Source: Microbulbifer agarilyticus S89 (GTDB lineage Bacteria > Pseudomonadota > Gammaproteobacteria > Pseudomonadales > Cellvibrionaceae). Taken from it: 64,000 nucleotides of DNA. Shown piece by piece: positions 46,415 to 56,700 of this stretch. Under the pieces are notes generated by a model, which was not told the DNA's origin, searched no databases, and saw nothing but the letters and a program-made list of their open reading frames with translations. Position 1 is the first letter of the stretch; each line of letters starts with the position of its first letter. The translations under genes were made by a program, and so were the position numbers. The stretch spans positions 110,815 to 174,814 of the forward strand of contig NZ_AFPJ01000043.1 of assembly GCF_000220505.1 (NCBI RefSeq), written 5' to 3'.

Positions 46415-46442
46415 ATTTTATTTAACCTGTCATAACTGTCAA
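46415..46442 (-). promoter_or_regulatory. Sigma-70 promoter of the candidate small RNA
   Basis: TTGACA (46442-46437) and TAAAAT (46420-46415) are separated by 16 bases on the minus strand. It is within the 540-base region between cca and the HTH gene, which is AT-rich and otherwise empty. Confidence 0.5.
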
Positions 46443-46582
46443 CCATGGCTTTCAAACTTTAATTGAGGGAAATGTCGGTTGGTTCGTTAAACATATATAG
46501 GCATAGAATTAACGCCTGTTTTTTTGGTTTAATTCAGCACAATTGATAACAAGATGCGCGATTCGTGGGGGAAAGTAATAAG

Positions 46583-47146
46583 ATGAGCGATGTGCATGTA
46601 CTTACGACCGGGGAAGCCGCCCGGTATTGCGGAGTTAATTTCCGTACCGTAATCCGCTGGATTGAGCGTGGGCAGCTGAAAGCGTACAAGCTCCCGGGCC
46701 GTGGTGATCACCGCATCTGTGTGGAAGACTTCGTGGGCTTCCTGCGCGATAACGCCATGCCGGTACCAGCAGAGCTGGGCGCCGCCACGCGTAAAATACT
46801 GTTGGTGTCCGACGCGCCCGAGATGATTGCGGGGCGTCAGTTACTGCAACAGGCGGGTTGTGAAGTCGATCTGGCGAGCGATTCTTTTGGTGCTGGTGCG
46901 ATGCTGGCCAGCGGCAAACCGGCGATGCTGGTGCTGGATAGTAATCTGGAAGGGGTAAACGGCTTTCAGGTACTGGATATGCTGCGTTCACGCAGTGAAT
47001 TTTCGTCCCTGAGCGTGGTGCTGGTTGCGCCACAAGACGAAGATAACCAGCAGCGTTGGTTGGATGCCGGTGCCGATGCGGTGGTTGCTGCCGGTTGCGA
47101 CCGCAATGAGCTGGTTGGGCGTATTAACCTACTGTTGGACGCCTGA
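46583..47146 (+). CDS. HTH (excisionase/BldC-type) protein with degenerate receiver domain
   Basis: A 187-residue protein. Residues 6-55 form a MerR/excisionase-type helix-turn-helix (LTTGEAARYCGVNFRTVIRW then IERGQLKAYKLPGRGDHRI). Residues 70-187 resemble a response-regulator receiver. Asp119 (LVLDSNLEGVNGF) sits at the phosphoacceptor place, but the acidic pair is Ser76-Asp77, the Ser/Thr switch position is Ala, and the conserved Lys-Pro is missing, so normal phosphorylation is doubtful. The ATG at 46583 follows GGGGGAAAG. No kinase is adjacent. Confidence 0.82.
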   Translation: MSDVHVLTTGEAARYCGVNFRTVIRWIERGQLKAYKLPGRGDHRICVEDFVGFLRDNAMPVPAELGAATRKILLVSDAPEMIAGRQLLQQAGCEVDLASDSFGAGAMLASGKPAMLVLDSNLEGVNGFQVLDMLRSRSEFSSLSVVLVAPQDEDNQQRWLDAGADAVVAAGCDRNELVGRINLLLDA

Positions 47147-47212
47147 TTTACCTGCACGGTTAATCTGCCCGCGTTGTCTGCGCGATGTACCTGTGCAGGT
47201 GCCGCGCCGATA

Positions 47213-48775
47213 TTAGATCGGCTTTGGCACCAGCATGGACTCTTCTAGCTCCGAGCGATCTCTTCCCTGTTCCGGGCAATGGTAACTCGCGGTAATTTCA
47301 TCGCCGTTGAGGCTATGCAGATGCACGTCGAACCCCCACAGACGGTGCAAATGCTTGAGTACCTCGAGGGTATCTTTCCCTAAAGGCCGGCGCTGATGCT
47401 GCGTGTGGTGCAGGGTGATTGAGCGGTCGCCACGGGTATCCACGGAATACACCTGGATATTCGGCTCGCGATTGCCCAGGTTGTATTGCCCGGCGAGTTT
47501 CGCTCGCAATTCCCGATAGCCGTCTTCATTGTGGATGGCCCCCACCTCAATTTCTTTCTCGCGATCGTCATCGGAAATACAGAATAGCTTCATGTCCCGC
47601 ATCACCTTGGGTGACAGGAACTGCAGGATAAAGCTTTCGTCCTTGAAGTCGCGCATGGCAAACTGCAGGGTTTCTTTCCAGTTACTACCGGCGATGTCCG
47701 GGAACCAGGCGCGATCTTCATCGGTGGGGTTTTCACAGATACGCCGCAGGTCGGTAAAAATACTGAAGCCCAGTGCGTAAGGGTTGATACCGTTGTAGTA
47801 GGGGCTGTCGTAAGGTGGCTGGTAGATCACACTGGTGTGGCTGCTCAGAAACTCCATCATGAAGCCATCGGTAACTTTACCTTGGGCATGGAGTTCGTTC
47901 AGTAGCGTGTAGTGCCAGAAGGTTGCCCAGCCCTCGTTCATTACCTGGGTTTGACGCTGTGGATAAAAATACTGTGCCATTTTGCGTACAATACGTATCA
48001 GTTCACGCTGCCAGTTCTCCAGTAGTGGCGCATTCTTCTCGATAAAGTAGAGCAGGTTTTCCTGAGGCTCATTGGGGAAACGATGCACCGCGGCCTCTTC
48101 CTCACCGCTGCCCAGTTTCGGGATGGTTCGCCACAGATCATTCAGTTGCCGCTGTCGATACTCCTCTCGCTCTTTCTGGCGACGCTCTTCTTCATGGGCG
48201 GAAATGGGATAGGGACGCTTGTAGCGATCGACGCCGTAATTCATCAATGCGTGGCAGCTATCCAGTAGCGCCTCGACCTCATCGACACCATAGCGTTCTT
48301 CGCAGCGGGCAATGTAGTTTTTTGCAAACAGCAGGTAATCAATGATGCTGCTGGCATCGGTCCAGGTGCGGAACAGGTAATTACCCTTGAAGAACGAGTT
48401 ATGTCCGTAGCAAGCATGCGCGATCACCAGCGCCTGCATGGTCATTGTGTTTTCTTCCATCAGGTAGGCAATACAGGGATTGGAGTTAATCACAATTTCA
48501 TACGCCAGACCCATGCGCCCGCGCTGGTAGTTGTTCTCCACGCTGATGAACTGCTTGCCGAAGGACCAGTGGTTGTAACCCACCGGCATGCCCACGGATG
48601 AATACGCATCCATCATCTGCTCGGAACTGATCACCTCAATCTGGTTGGGGTACGTGTCCAGGCCAAACTCTTTGGCCAGCAGCGCGATTTCCCGGTCGTA
48701 CTCCTGAATGAGTTCGAACGTCCACTCGGAGGTGGTGGAGATGGGCTGCTTATTGGTGAGTGCTGTATCAAGCAT
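47213..48775 (-). CDS. SpoVR family protein
   Basis: A 520-residue SpoVR-like protein (E. coli YcgB). Typical segments are ACYGHNSFFKGNYLF, NEGWATFWHYTLLNELH and NPYALGFSIFTDLRRICENP. The biochemical function is unknown. Its ATG overlaps the DUF444 stop by one base (TGATG), which indicates coupling. The prkA-DUF444-spoVR order is the common stress or stationary-phase cluster of proteobacteria. Confidence 0.95.
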   Translation of the reverse strand: MLDTALTNKQPISTTSEWTFELIQEYDREIALLAKEFGLDTYPNQIEVISSEQMMDAYSSVGMPVGYNHWSFGKQFISVENNYQRGRMGLAYEIVINSNPCIAYLMEENTMTMQALVIAHACYGHNSFFKGNYLFRTWTDASSIIDYLLFAKNYIARCEERYGVDEVEALLDSCHALMNYGVDRYKRPYPISAHEEERRQKEREEYRQRQLNDLWRTIPKLGSGEEEAAVHRFPNEPQENLLYFIEKNAPLLENWQRELIRIVRKMAQYFYPQRQTQVMNEGWATFWHYTLLNELHAQGKVTDGFMMEFLSSHTSVIYQPPYDSPYYNGINPYALGFSIFTDLRRICENPTDEDRAWFPDIAGSNWKETLQFAMRDFKDESFILQFLSPKVMRDMKLFCISDDDREKEIEVGAIHNEDGYRELRAKLAGQYNLGNREPNIQVYSVDTRGDRSITLHHTQHQRRPLGKDTLEVLKHLHRLWGFDVHLHSLNGDEITASYHCPEQGRDRSELEESMLVPKPI

Positions 48776-50055
48776 CAGGCGGCAACCTTCTGGGTAAATA
48801 GCTGGCGGAATACCGGGTAGATATCGCCGATATCGATGATTTGCTCCATGGCAAAGTGCTCTGGGAACACTGCCGCCACGCTCTGGTACTCATCCCACAG
48901 GGCCTGGTGATCCCGCGGAGTAATTTCCACATAGGAGTAGTACTGCACGTGGGGCATGATGTCGTCGATGAGGATTTTGTGGCAGGTACTGGAATCATCG
49001 TTCCAGTTGTCGCCATCGGAGGCCTGGGCACCGTAAATATTCCACTCGCTGGCCGGGTAGCGCTCTCGCATGATGTTGCGCATCATCTTCAGTGCACTGG
49101 ATACGATGGTGCCGCCGGTTTCGCGGGAGTAGAAAAATTCCTGTTCGTCCACCTCTTTGGCACTGGTGTGATGGCGGATAAATACGATCTCGGTGTATTC
49201 ATAACTGCGCTGCAGGAACAGGTAGAGCAGCAGGAAAAACCGCTTGGCCATATCCTTGGTGGCCTGGTTCATGGAGCCGGACACATCCATCAGGCAGAAC
49301 ATCACCGCCTTGGAGCTGGGGCGAGGCTGTTTCACGAGCAGGTTGTACTTGAGGTCAAAGTCGTCCAGAAAGGGGATGCGACCCACGCGAGCACGCAGAT
49401 CTTCAATTTTTGCGCGCAGCTCCTCCAGCCTGCGCTGGTCACGCAGCGCGGGATCTTTTTCTTCCTCGGCCAGTAGTTCCTGCTCCAGCAGCTTCAGGTT
49501 GCGACGCTTGCCACCGCTCAACGCAATGCGGCGCGCGTTTGCCGCACGCATGGAACGCACCACATTCAGCCGTCCGGGCGTTCCCTCGTTGCAAATACCT
49601 GCACGCACCACATGAAAGGCATCGTTACCGGCGAGCTTGCGCTTGACCATATTTGGCAGCTCGAGACCTTCGAACATGAACTCAAGGAATTCATCTTGCG
49701 AAATTTGGAAGGCGAACTCATCCATCCCCTCGCCACTGTCGCTGGCGCCACTGCCACCACTGCCTTGGCCCTGCCCCTGTCCGGGGCGCGGAATGCGGTC
49801 ACCGGTGACAAATTCTTTATTGCCCGGTAACACCTGCTCCATGTGCCCACCGCGGCCATTGGAGAAAATCGGTTCATTGAGATCACGGGTGGGGATGCTG
49901 ATCTTTTCACCTTTACCCAAGTCGGTGATGGATCGGCTATTCATGGCCTCGCCAACGGCTTTTTTGATGTGTGCTTTGTAACGCCGTAAAAAACGCTGGC
50001 GATTCACGGTGCTTTTCTTTTTGCCATTCAGGCGACGGTCGATGATGTAGCTCAT
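48775..50055 (-). CDS. DUF444 family protein (YeaH/YhbH)
   Basis: A 426-residue protein with a von Willebrand A-like domain in the second half ([20 protein letters not shown] with the DxSxS metal site). The N-terminus starts [20 protein letters not shown], as in YeaH. A Gly/Gln-rich stretch ([12 protein letters not shown]) lies near residue 95. It acts with PrkA in a pathway whose mechanism is not fully known. It is separated from prkA by a 250-base region with a large inverted repeat. Confidence 0.94.
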   Translation of the reverse strand: MSYIIDRRLNGKKKSTVNRQRFLRRYKAHIKKAVGEAMNSRSITDLGKGEKISIPTRDLNEPIFSNGRGGHMEQVLPGNKEFVTGDRIPRPGQGQGQGSGGSGASDSGEGMDEFAFQISQDEFLEFMFEGLELPNMVKRKLAGNDAFHVVRAGICNEGTPGRLNVVRSMRAANARRIALSGGKRRNLKLLEQELLAEEEKDPALRDQRRLEELRAKIEDLRARVGRIPFLDDFDLKYNLLVKQPRPSSKAVMFCLMDVSGSMNQATKDMAKRFFLLLYLFLQRSYEYTEIVFIRHHTSAKEVDEQEFFYSRETGGTIVSSALKMMRNIMRERYPASEWNIYGAQASDGDNWNDDSSTCHKILIDDIMPHVQYYSYVEITPRDHQALWDEYQSVAAVFPEHFAMEQIIDIGDIYPVFRQLFTQKVAA

Positions 50056-50157
50056 AGTACTGCCTTATGTTGCTGACCTAAGCCGCTGCAAACTCGGCGA
50101 TGTGGCAAGCAATCAATACCAGCTCTGCTGATCACGGAGCTGGATGGGTTGTCTGAA

Positions 50158-50269
50158 GGCCCTGGCACCGGTGGAGCTCTTCGAGACTGTCCGTCGGAGG
50201 GACCCGACGGACAAGCCCCCAGGGATGGGTTCACGGCGTGTCTCGGAGAGCTCCACCGGTGGCAGGGCC
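50158..50269. repeat. Large nested inverted repeat between prkA and the DUF444 gene
   Basis: Arms 50158-50187 and 50240-50269 are complementary at 28 of 30 positions (each contains a version of GGTGGAGCTC or GAGCTCCACC). Immediately inside the first arm, TGTCCGTCGG (50188-50197) and CCGACGGACA (50204-50213) form a second perfect 10-base hairpin. The GTCCGTCGG and TTCGAGAC words recur just outside, near 50274-50291. It lies within an operon, so it would be transcribed and fold strongly. It looks like a dispersed intergenic repeat of the REP/MITE type. Confidence 0.75.
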
Positions 50270-50305
50270 GCCACCGTCGGACTTCGAGACACCAACCCCG
50301 ATCAA

Positions 50306-52228
50306 TTACTGAGACTTACGCACCCGCAGATACCACTCGGAAAGCAGTCGTACCTGCTTCTCGGTGTAACCTCGCTCCACCATCCGGGCAACAAAGTCCG
50401 CATGCTTTTTCTGGTCGTCTGCAGACGCTTTGGTGTTAAACGAAATAACCGGCAGCAGATCCTCGGTGTTCGAGAACATCTTCTTCTCGATGACCGCTTT
50501 CAGCTTCTCGTAAGACCTCCAGTCCGGATTTTTGCCTTGGTTGCCGGCGCGGGCGCGCAGGACAAAGTTGACGATTTCGTTGCGGAAGTCTTTCGGATTG
50601 GAAATGCCTGCGGGCTTCTCGGTTTTTTCCAGCTCCTCGTTCAAAGCTGCACGATCGAGAATTTCACCGGTCTCCGGATCGCGATATTCCTGATCCTGAA
50701 TCCAGAAGTCCGCATAGGTTACATAGCGGTCGAACAGGTTCTGGCCGTATTCCGCATAAGACTCGAGATATGCGGTCTGGATCTCCTTGCCGATAAAGTC
50801 CACATAACGCGGTGCCAGGTATTCCTTGATAAAGCCCAGGTAATTTTCCTGAATCTCTGGCGGGAATTGCTCCTGTTCAATCTGCTGCTCCAGCACATAC
50901 AGTAGGTGCACCGGGTTGGCGGCCACTTCGGTCGCGTCGAAGTTGAATACCTTGGACAGGATCTTGAACGCGAAGCGGGTAGAGAGGCCGTTCATGCCCT
51001 CGTCGACCCCGGAATTGTCGCGATATTCCTGAATGGTCTTCGCCTTGGGGTCTGTGTCTTTCAGGTTCTCGCCGTCATAAACCCGCATCTTGGAAAATAC
51101 ACTGGAATTTTCCGGATTCTTCACCCGTGACAGTACTGAGAACTGTGCCAGCATGCGCAGGGTGTCCGGTGCGCAGGGGGCTTTCGACAGCGAGCTGTTT
51201 TCCAGCAGCTTGTCGTAGATACGGATCTCTTCCTGTACCCGCAGGCAATAGGGCACCTTGACGATGTAGATGCGGTCGAGGAAGGCCTCGTTATTGCGGT
51301 TGTTGCGGAACGACTGCCACTCCGACTCGTTGGAGTGCGCCAGGATCACGCCGTTAAACGGGATGGCACCCAGCCCTTCGGTACTGTTGTAGTTGCCTTC
51401 CTGGGTTGCGGTCAGCAGTGGGTGCAGCACCTTGATCGGCGCCTTGAACATTTCCACAAATTCCATCAGGCCCTGGTTCGAGCGGCACAGGCTGCCGGAG
51501 AAACTGTAGGCATCAGGGTCATTTTGCGGAAAATCTTCCAGCTTGCGGATATCGACCTTGCCCACCAGTGCAGAGATATCCTGGTTGTTCTCGTCCCCCG
51601 GCTCTGTTTTGGCAATTGCCTGCTGATCCAGAATCGATGGGCGGATTTTGACCACCTTGAATTTGGTGATGTCGCCGTTGTATTCGTGCAGGCGCTTCAC
51701 CGCCCAGGGTGACATGATGGTGTTTACATAGCGGCGCGGGATGCCGTAATCCTCTTCCAGGATCTGGCCGTCCTCGGTGGGCGAGAAAAGCGCCAGCGGC
51801 GACTCAAACACCGGCGACCCCTTGATGGCATAAATGGGGATCTGCTCCATCAGCGCCTTGAGCCGTTCCGCCAGGGATGACTTGCCGCCACCCACCGGGC
51901 CCAGCAGGTACAAAATCTGCTTCTTCTCTTCCAGCCCCTGGGCGGCATGGCGGAAGAAGGACACGATCTGCTCAATCGCTTCTTCCATGCCATAGAATTC
52001 GCTGAACGCCTTGTAGCGCTTGATGACCTTGTTGGAGAAGATACGCGAGAGTCGTGGGTCGCGAGAGGTATCTACCAGCTCCGCCTCGCCGATGGCCATC
52101 AGCATGCGCTCCGCCGGCGAAGCGTAGGCGCTGCGGTCATTTTTACACAGCTCCAGGTACTCCTGGATAGTGAGCTCTTCCTCCTGAATCGACTCATAGC
52201 GTTCCAGGTAGTGATTGAATATCGACAT
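50306..52228 (-). CDS. PrkA family serine protein kinase (YeaG)
   Basis: A 640-residue PrkA protein. The AAA-like region holds the Walker A motif LLGPVGGGKSSLAERLK, and the C-terminal half is the kinase-like domain of the family. It starts MSIFNHYLERYESIQEEELT, as in YeaG. PrkA is linked to starvation and stress adaptation; in E. coli the operon is RpoS-dependent. First gene of prkA-DUF444-spoVR. Confidence 0.95.
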   Translation of the reverse strand: MSIFNHYLERYESIQEEELTIQEYLELCKNDRSAYASPAERMLMAIGEAELVDTSRDPRLSRIFSNKVIKRYKAFSEFYGMEEAIEQIVSFFRHAAQGLEEKKQILYLLGPVGGGKSSLAERLKALMEQIPIYAIKGSPVFESPLALFSPTEDGQILEEDYGIPRRYVNTIMSPWAVKRLHEYNGDITKFKVVKIRPSILDQQAIAKTEPGDENNQDISALVGKVDIRKLEDFPQNDPDAYSFSGSLCRSNQGLMEFVEMFKAPIKVLHPLLTATQEGNYNSTEGLGAIPFNGVILAHSNESEWQSFRNNRNNEAFLDRIYIVKVPYCLRVQEEIRIYDKLLENSSLSKAPCAPDTLRMLAQFSVLSRVKNPENSSVFSKMRVYDGENLKDTDPKAKTIQEYRDNSGVDEGMNGLSTRFAFKILSKVFNFDATEVAANPVHLLYVLEQQIEQEQFPPEIQENYLGFIKEYLAPRYVDFIGKEIQTAYLESYAEYGQNLFDRYVTYADFWIQDQEYRDPETGEILDRAALNEELEKTEKPAGISNPKDFRNEIVNFVLRARAGNQGKNPDWRSYEKLKAVIEKKMFSNTEDLLPVISFNTKASADDQKKHADFVARMVERGYTEKQVRLLSEWYLRVRKSQ

Positions 52229-52634
52229 GGTTTACGACTCCCTGTAGCGTACCGCGTCAGTAACCGGCCTCCTGCCGTGGAGTACCTACTGCGCTGCAGC
52301 GTGTGATGACCGCGAATACATCCCGTAAAATCATTCCGGTAAGGCTGGAAGAGCGGGAACGCTATCGTTATTACCTATTGATTGCGCGACGATGCTGCTG
52401 TCGCAACAGGGGGCCTGCTAACAGGTCCCGCACTTTCAGGATAGTCAGCGCTGTGGCCTTGAAAGGCGGATAGTGACAAGATACGTCGATTGGCGCGTCA
52501 GTTTTGCGAAGCGCATTGACGAGCTAAAACCAGTCACAAGCGGCAGGTAAAATGCGACAAGGATTGATCCTGATCCGAAATAGTTAATAGGACAGGTTTG
52601 CTGTGATTAACGTTTACGAAGAAGTAGGGCATAG
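52229..52634. promoter_or_regulatory. Divergent prkA-galE promoter region
   Basis: A 400-base region without a supported gene. No consensus sigma-54 site was found for prkA by eye. TTGATC near 52564 with TTAATA about 19 bases on is a weak candidate promoter for galE. A small hairpin GGGGGCCTGCTAACAGGTCCC lies near 52409-52429. Confidence 0.35.
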
Positions 52635-53660
52635 ATGAAGATTTTGGTAACTGGGGGCGCGGGGTATATCGGCAGCCACACCTGCGTGGAGTTGATTGAG
52701 GCCGGTTTTGAGCCCGTAGTGGTGGATAACCTGTATAACAGCAGTGAGGAGGCCCTGCGGCGCGTCGAGGCGATTACCGGCCGCTCGGTGCCGCTTCATC
52801 AGGTGGATATCACCGACGCCGAAGCGCTGCGTGGTGTATTCGCACAATACCCGATACAGGCGGTGATTCACTTTGCCGGGCTCAAGGCGGTTGGGGAATC
52901 GGTTGCTCAACCACTGCGTTATTACCAGAACAATGTTGCCGGTACCCTGACCCTGTGCGAGGTGATGGAAGAGGCGGGCGTCCGCCAGTTAATCTTCAGT
53001 TCCTCTGCGACTGTTTACGGCGACCCGGAGACCGTGCCGGTGCGTGAAGACTTTCCCACCGGTGCGGCCAGTCCTTACGGCACCAGCAAGCTGATGGTGG
53101 AGGACATGTTGCGCGACCTGTGCAAGGCGCCGGACAACCAGTGGAAGGTCAGCGTGCTGCGCTACTTCAATCCGATTGGTGCCCATGCAAGTGGCACCAT
53201 TGGCGAAGATCCGGAGGGGATCCCCAACAACCTATTGCCCTATGTGGCTCAGGTCGCGATTGGCCGCCTGCCGCAGTTACAGGTATTTGGTGATGATTAC
53301 GACACGCCAGACGGTACCGGTGTACGCGATTACATCCACGTCGTGGATCTGGCTCGCGGACATCTGGCGGCATTGAACAAGCTCAACAGCGATGACACAG
53401 GGGCAGGTTGCTATACCTACAACCTCGGTACGGGGCGTGGCAGCTCAGTACTGGAAATTGTCCAGGCATTCGCCGAAGCGGCGGGCAAGGAGATTCCCTA
53501 TAAGGTCGTTCCCCGCCGGTCGGGTGATGTTGCCGAGTACTATGCAGATCCAGCCCTGGCCGAGCGCGAGCTGAAGTGGAAAGCAGAATTTGATCTGAAA
53601 CGCATGGTGGAGGATACCTGGCGCTGGCAATCGCAAAATCCTCAGGGGTATGCCGAGTAG
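52635..53660 (+). CDS. galE: UDP-glucose 4-epimerase
   Basis: Enzyme of 341 residues interconverting UDP-glucose and UDP-galactose. It has the NAD-binding [14 protein letters not shown], the FSSSATVYG Ser and the YGTSK catalytic Tyr-Lys pair. The C-terminal segment [20 protein letters not shown] is typical of GalE. Single-gene unit ending at a bidirectional terminator. Confidence 0.96.
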   Translation: MKILVTGGAGYIGSHTCVELIEAGFEPVVVDNLYNSSEEALRRVEAITGRSVPLHQVDITDAEALRGVFAQYPIQAVIHFAGLKAVGESVAQPLRYYQNNVAGTLTLCEVMEEAGVRQLIFSSSATVYGDPETVPVREDFPTGAASPYGTSKLMVEDMLRDLCKAPDNQWKVSVLRYFNPIGAHASGTIGEDPEGIPNNLLPYVAQVAIGRLPQLQVFGDDYDTPDGTGVRDYIHVVDLARGHLAALNKLNSDDTGAGCYTYNLGTGRGSSVLEIVQAFAEAAGKEIPYKVVPRRSGDVAEYYADPALAERELKWKAEFDLKRMVEDTWRWQSQNPQGYAE

Positions 53661-53693
53661 CTCTTGGTAACGAAACGTCTAAAAGACAGCAAT

Positions 53694-53722
53694 AAAAAAC
53701 CCGGCCTATAGCCGGGTTTTTT
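53694..53722. terminator. Bidirectional terminator between galE and the pullulanase gene
   Basis: AAAAAACCCGGC (53694-53705) pairs perfectly with GCCGGGTTTTTT (53711-53722) around a 5-base loop. The symmetrical A and T runs serve both convergent genes. Confidence 0.92.
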
Positions 53723-53746
53723 ATTTGCCTGATAGCGGGTCGCTAA

Positions 53747-56700
53747 TTAGAAGAAGCGGCGACGCAGCAGGGCAGCGGCGAGTAGCGCGAGGAAGGCGAA
53801 ACCGGTGGCGCCGCCACTGGAGTCGTTGTCCTCATCCTCACCCTGGTCGTCTTCCAGCTCTTCCTCGTCTACGGGGATGGAGCTGTCGTCTTCACGGGCC
53901 AGCGTGAACACCGCCGTGGTGCGTGCCGGAACTGAGAATACGCCGGCTTCTACGGTTGCATCAGCGAGAGCTTCATCTGCAGATGCCTGCTGCACTTCGT
54001 GCAGGGCAAACGGCAGTGCTGTCGCAGACCCCAGCGTAAACTCCTGCGCTTCCGCGCCACCATTAAACAGCACCAGGATCTGCGACGTTTCCTCATCGAA
54101 CTCGCCTGCCGGATCGTTCAAATGCATGGCGATCAGCCCGGGGATCTGCTCAGGGCCGGTGTTGGCAAAGGACACCACTGAGTCGATTGCTTCCTTGGTG
54201 GGAAGGCGGAACAGCTTGCTGCTGCCACGGATCTGTAGCTGCTCTTTAAATACCGCCAGGGCAAATTCGCGATCGGACTGTTGCGGGGCAATATCCGGAT
54301 TCGCCAGCAGCGGTGCCATCAGGTTCCACTTGTCGTCGTTCTTGTCAGCGATCGGCAGGCCGGCGGCCCAGTTGTCGGTGGCAAGGGAGTAGTCGATGGC
54401 GTTGAACCAGTCACCAGAGTTGTAGCTGTCGCGATCCATGGATTTGGAACGCAAGATTTCCTGGCCGGCATGGATAAACGGAACACCCTGGGCGAACATC
54501 ACCAGCGAAGTGCTGAAGTTCTGCAGGCGCACACGGTCCGCCAGGCTGGTGGTCTCGTTCGCCTTAATCTGAATGCCATCAAATAGCGTCTCGTTATCGT
54601 GTGCGGCGACGTAGTTGATCGATTCCTGTGGGTCCGCGGTGTAGCCAGTCGCCTGGCCGTTATATTCCAGTTCGGCGCCCGTCATGACGGTACCGTCTGA
54701 GGTTTCCAGCTCATATCCTGCCAGGTTACCGGCAAGGGTGATACGCACCTTATCTGCCAGGGTCAGCAGCGTCGCGCGCTCGTCACCATTGAACTTGCCG
54801 TTGCTGTCGGTGAACAGGCCGGTACTGAAGCCCTGTTCCTCAAAACCACCAAACGGGTTGCCACCGCGCGCGGAATCGCGAATACGGTCATTAAAGGTAC
54901 CAACACCGGTGCCTGCCATATTGCTCTGGCGTGCCTGTACGAAGCGTGCATCATCAACCACCTCACCGAAGTTCCAGCCTTCGCCGTACAGGTAAATGGA
55001 TGAGCCATCGACACCGTCTGTTTCGGTGGTGAGTGCTTCCATATCCGCGGCGACATTGAGGATGTTTTGCTTGGTGTGGTGTCCCATCAGGTCAAAGCGG
55101 AATCCATCCACCTTATAGGCGGTGGCCCAGACCTTCATGGAGTCGCGCATCAGCTTCTCCATCATGGTGTGCTCACTGGCGGTATTCGCGCAGCAGCTGC
55201 TCATTTCCACAAAGCCTTCACCGTTGCGGCGGTGGTAATAGCCCGGCACGATCTTGTCGAGAATGGACTTGTCGTTCTGGGCAAAAGAGCTGGTGTGGTT
55301 GTACACCACATCCATTACCACGCGCAGGCCAACATCGCCCAGGGACTGCACCATCTCGCGGAATTCAATAATGCGCTGTACGCCGTTGGGGTCGGTGGAG
55401 TAGCTGCCTTCGGGTACGGTGAAGTGCAGTGGGTCGTAACCCCAGTTGAAGCCGTCGTCATCGCGGATTGCATTGACCGCTGCCTGCTGCTCACTGCTGT
55501 CAGGCGCATAGATGCTGAGGTCTTCGGTAGTTTTCTGTGCGGAGCGGTCTTCATTCACCGTAGCGAAATCGAACGCGGGCAACAGGTGTACATGGGTCAG
55601 GCCCGCTGACGCCAGCTCTGCCAAGTGCAGGCTACCGCGACCGTCCTCGGCAAACGCTGCGAAGGTGCCGCGAGCGGCTTCACTTACCATGTCGTCGGCA
55701 ATGCTGAAATCGCGCACGTGCAGTTCGTAAATGGAGATGTCTTCGGCCGTATCAAGAGACGGTTTCATCACCGAGTCCCAACCTGCCGGCTTCAGGTCAT
55801 CATCATTCAGGTTGACGATCTGGGTCTTGTACGAGTTGGTGGACAGGCTGAGGGAATAGGGGTCGGAAACCCAGTTGTTTTCGATCTTCCGGGTCGCGTA
55901 GGAATAGACTTCCACTTCGTACATGTAGAACTTGCGGTCCCAGTCGATGCTGGTGGATGCGGTCCAAACGCCATTGTTTTCTACCATTTCCACATTGGTG
56001 CTGGGCTCAAACTGATCGCCGCTGTCAAACAGGTGCACCTTCACCGATTTTGCGGTTGGTGCCCACAGCGCGAACTCGATGGCATTCTCACCAACGGTAG
56101 CACCGAGCGTGCCTGCATAGGCAAACGCATCATCGAGTAGACCCGGCATTTGAATGCCGGTGGCATCCACAACTGCACCTTCCGCATCAAAAATGGCGAC
56201 CGCTAGCTGGCCTTTTACCAGTGCGGACAGATCCGCAGTTTCGGGTACCGTAAGCGCAGTGGAATTGGCCAGGTGTGGGAATTTGGCGATTGCTTCTTCG
56301 GGCGCGCCATTTGCACTTACTGTCAGTGCAATTTCACTATCACCGGAAACGCCATCTGGGCCCAGGGTGAGTGCGGCACTGTCGCTTGCCACCAGTTTGG
56401 CGCTACCGCCTTCTGGCATGGTAACCGGCCACAGGATGGTGCTGGTATCGACCCAGTGTGCTTTATCGGTGGTCAGGTCGCCGCGGGGAACGCCGTCGGT
56501 ACTGACGACGACTTTGTTGGTGTTGCTGTCGAACGCAAAGTAGATTTCTTTGCCTGCTTCTGCAGTGAACGCAATATTGTTGCCGCTGCTATCGCCATAG
56601 CTTTCGTCCCAGCCCTCATTGAGTGCGGCTTTCATCTGGTAATCGCCGGCTGGGATCGCGTCGGTAATGAAGGTGTAAATACCGTCGCCGTCTACGTCCT

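Noticed and set aside
47150-47200. ACCTGCAC and GTGCAGGT arms after the HTH gene as a terminator
   Set aside because: The loop is 35 bases and there is no T-run.
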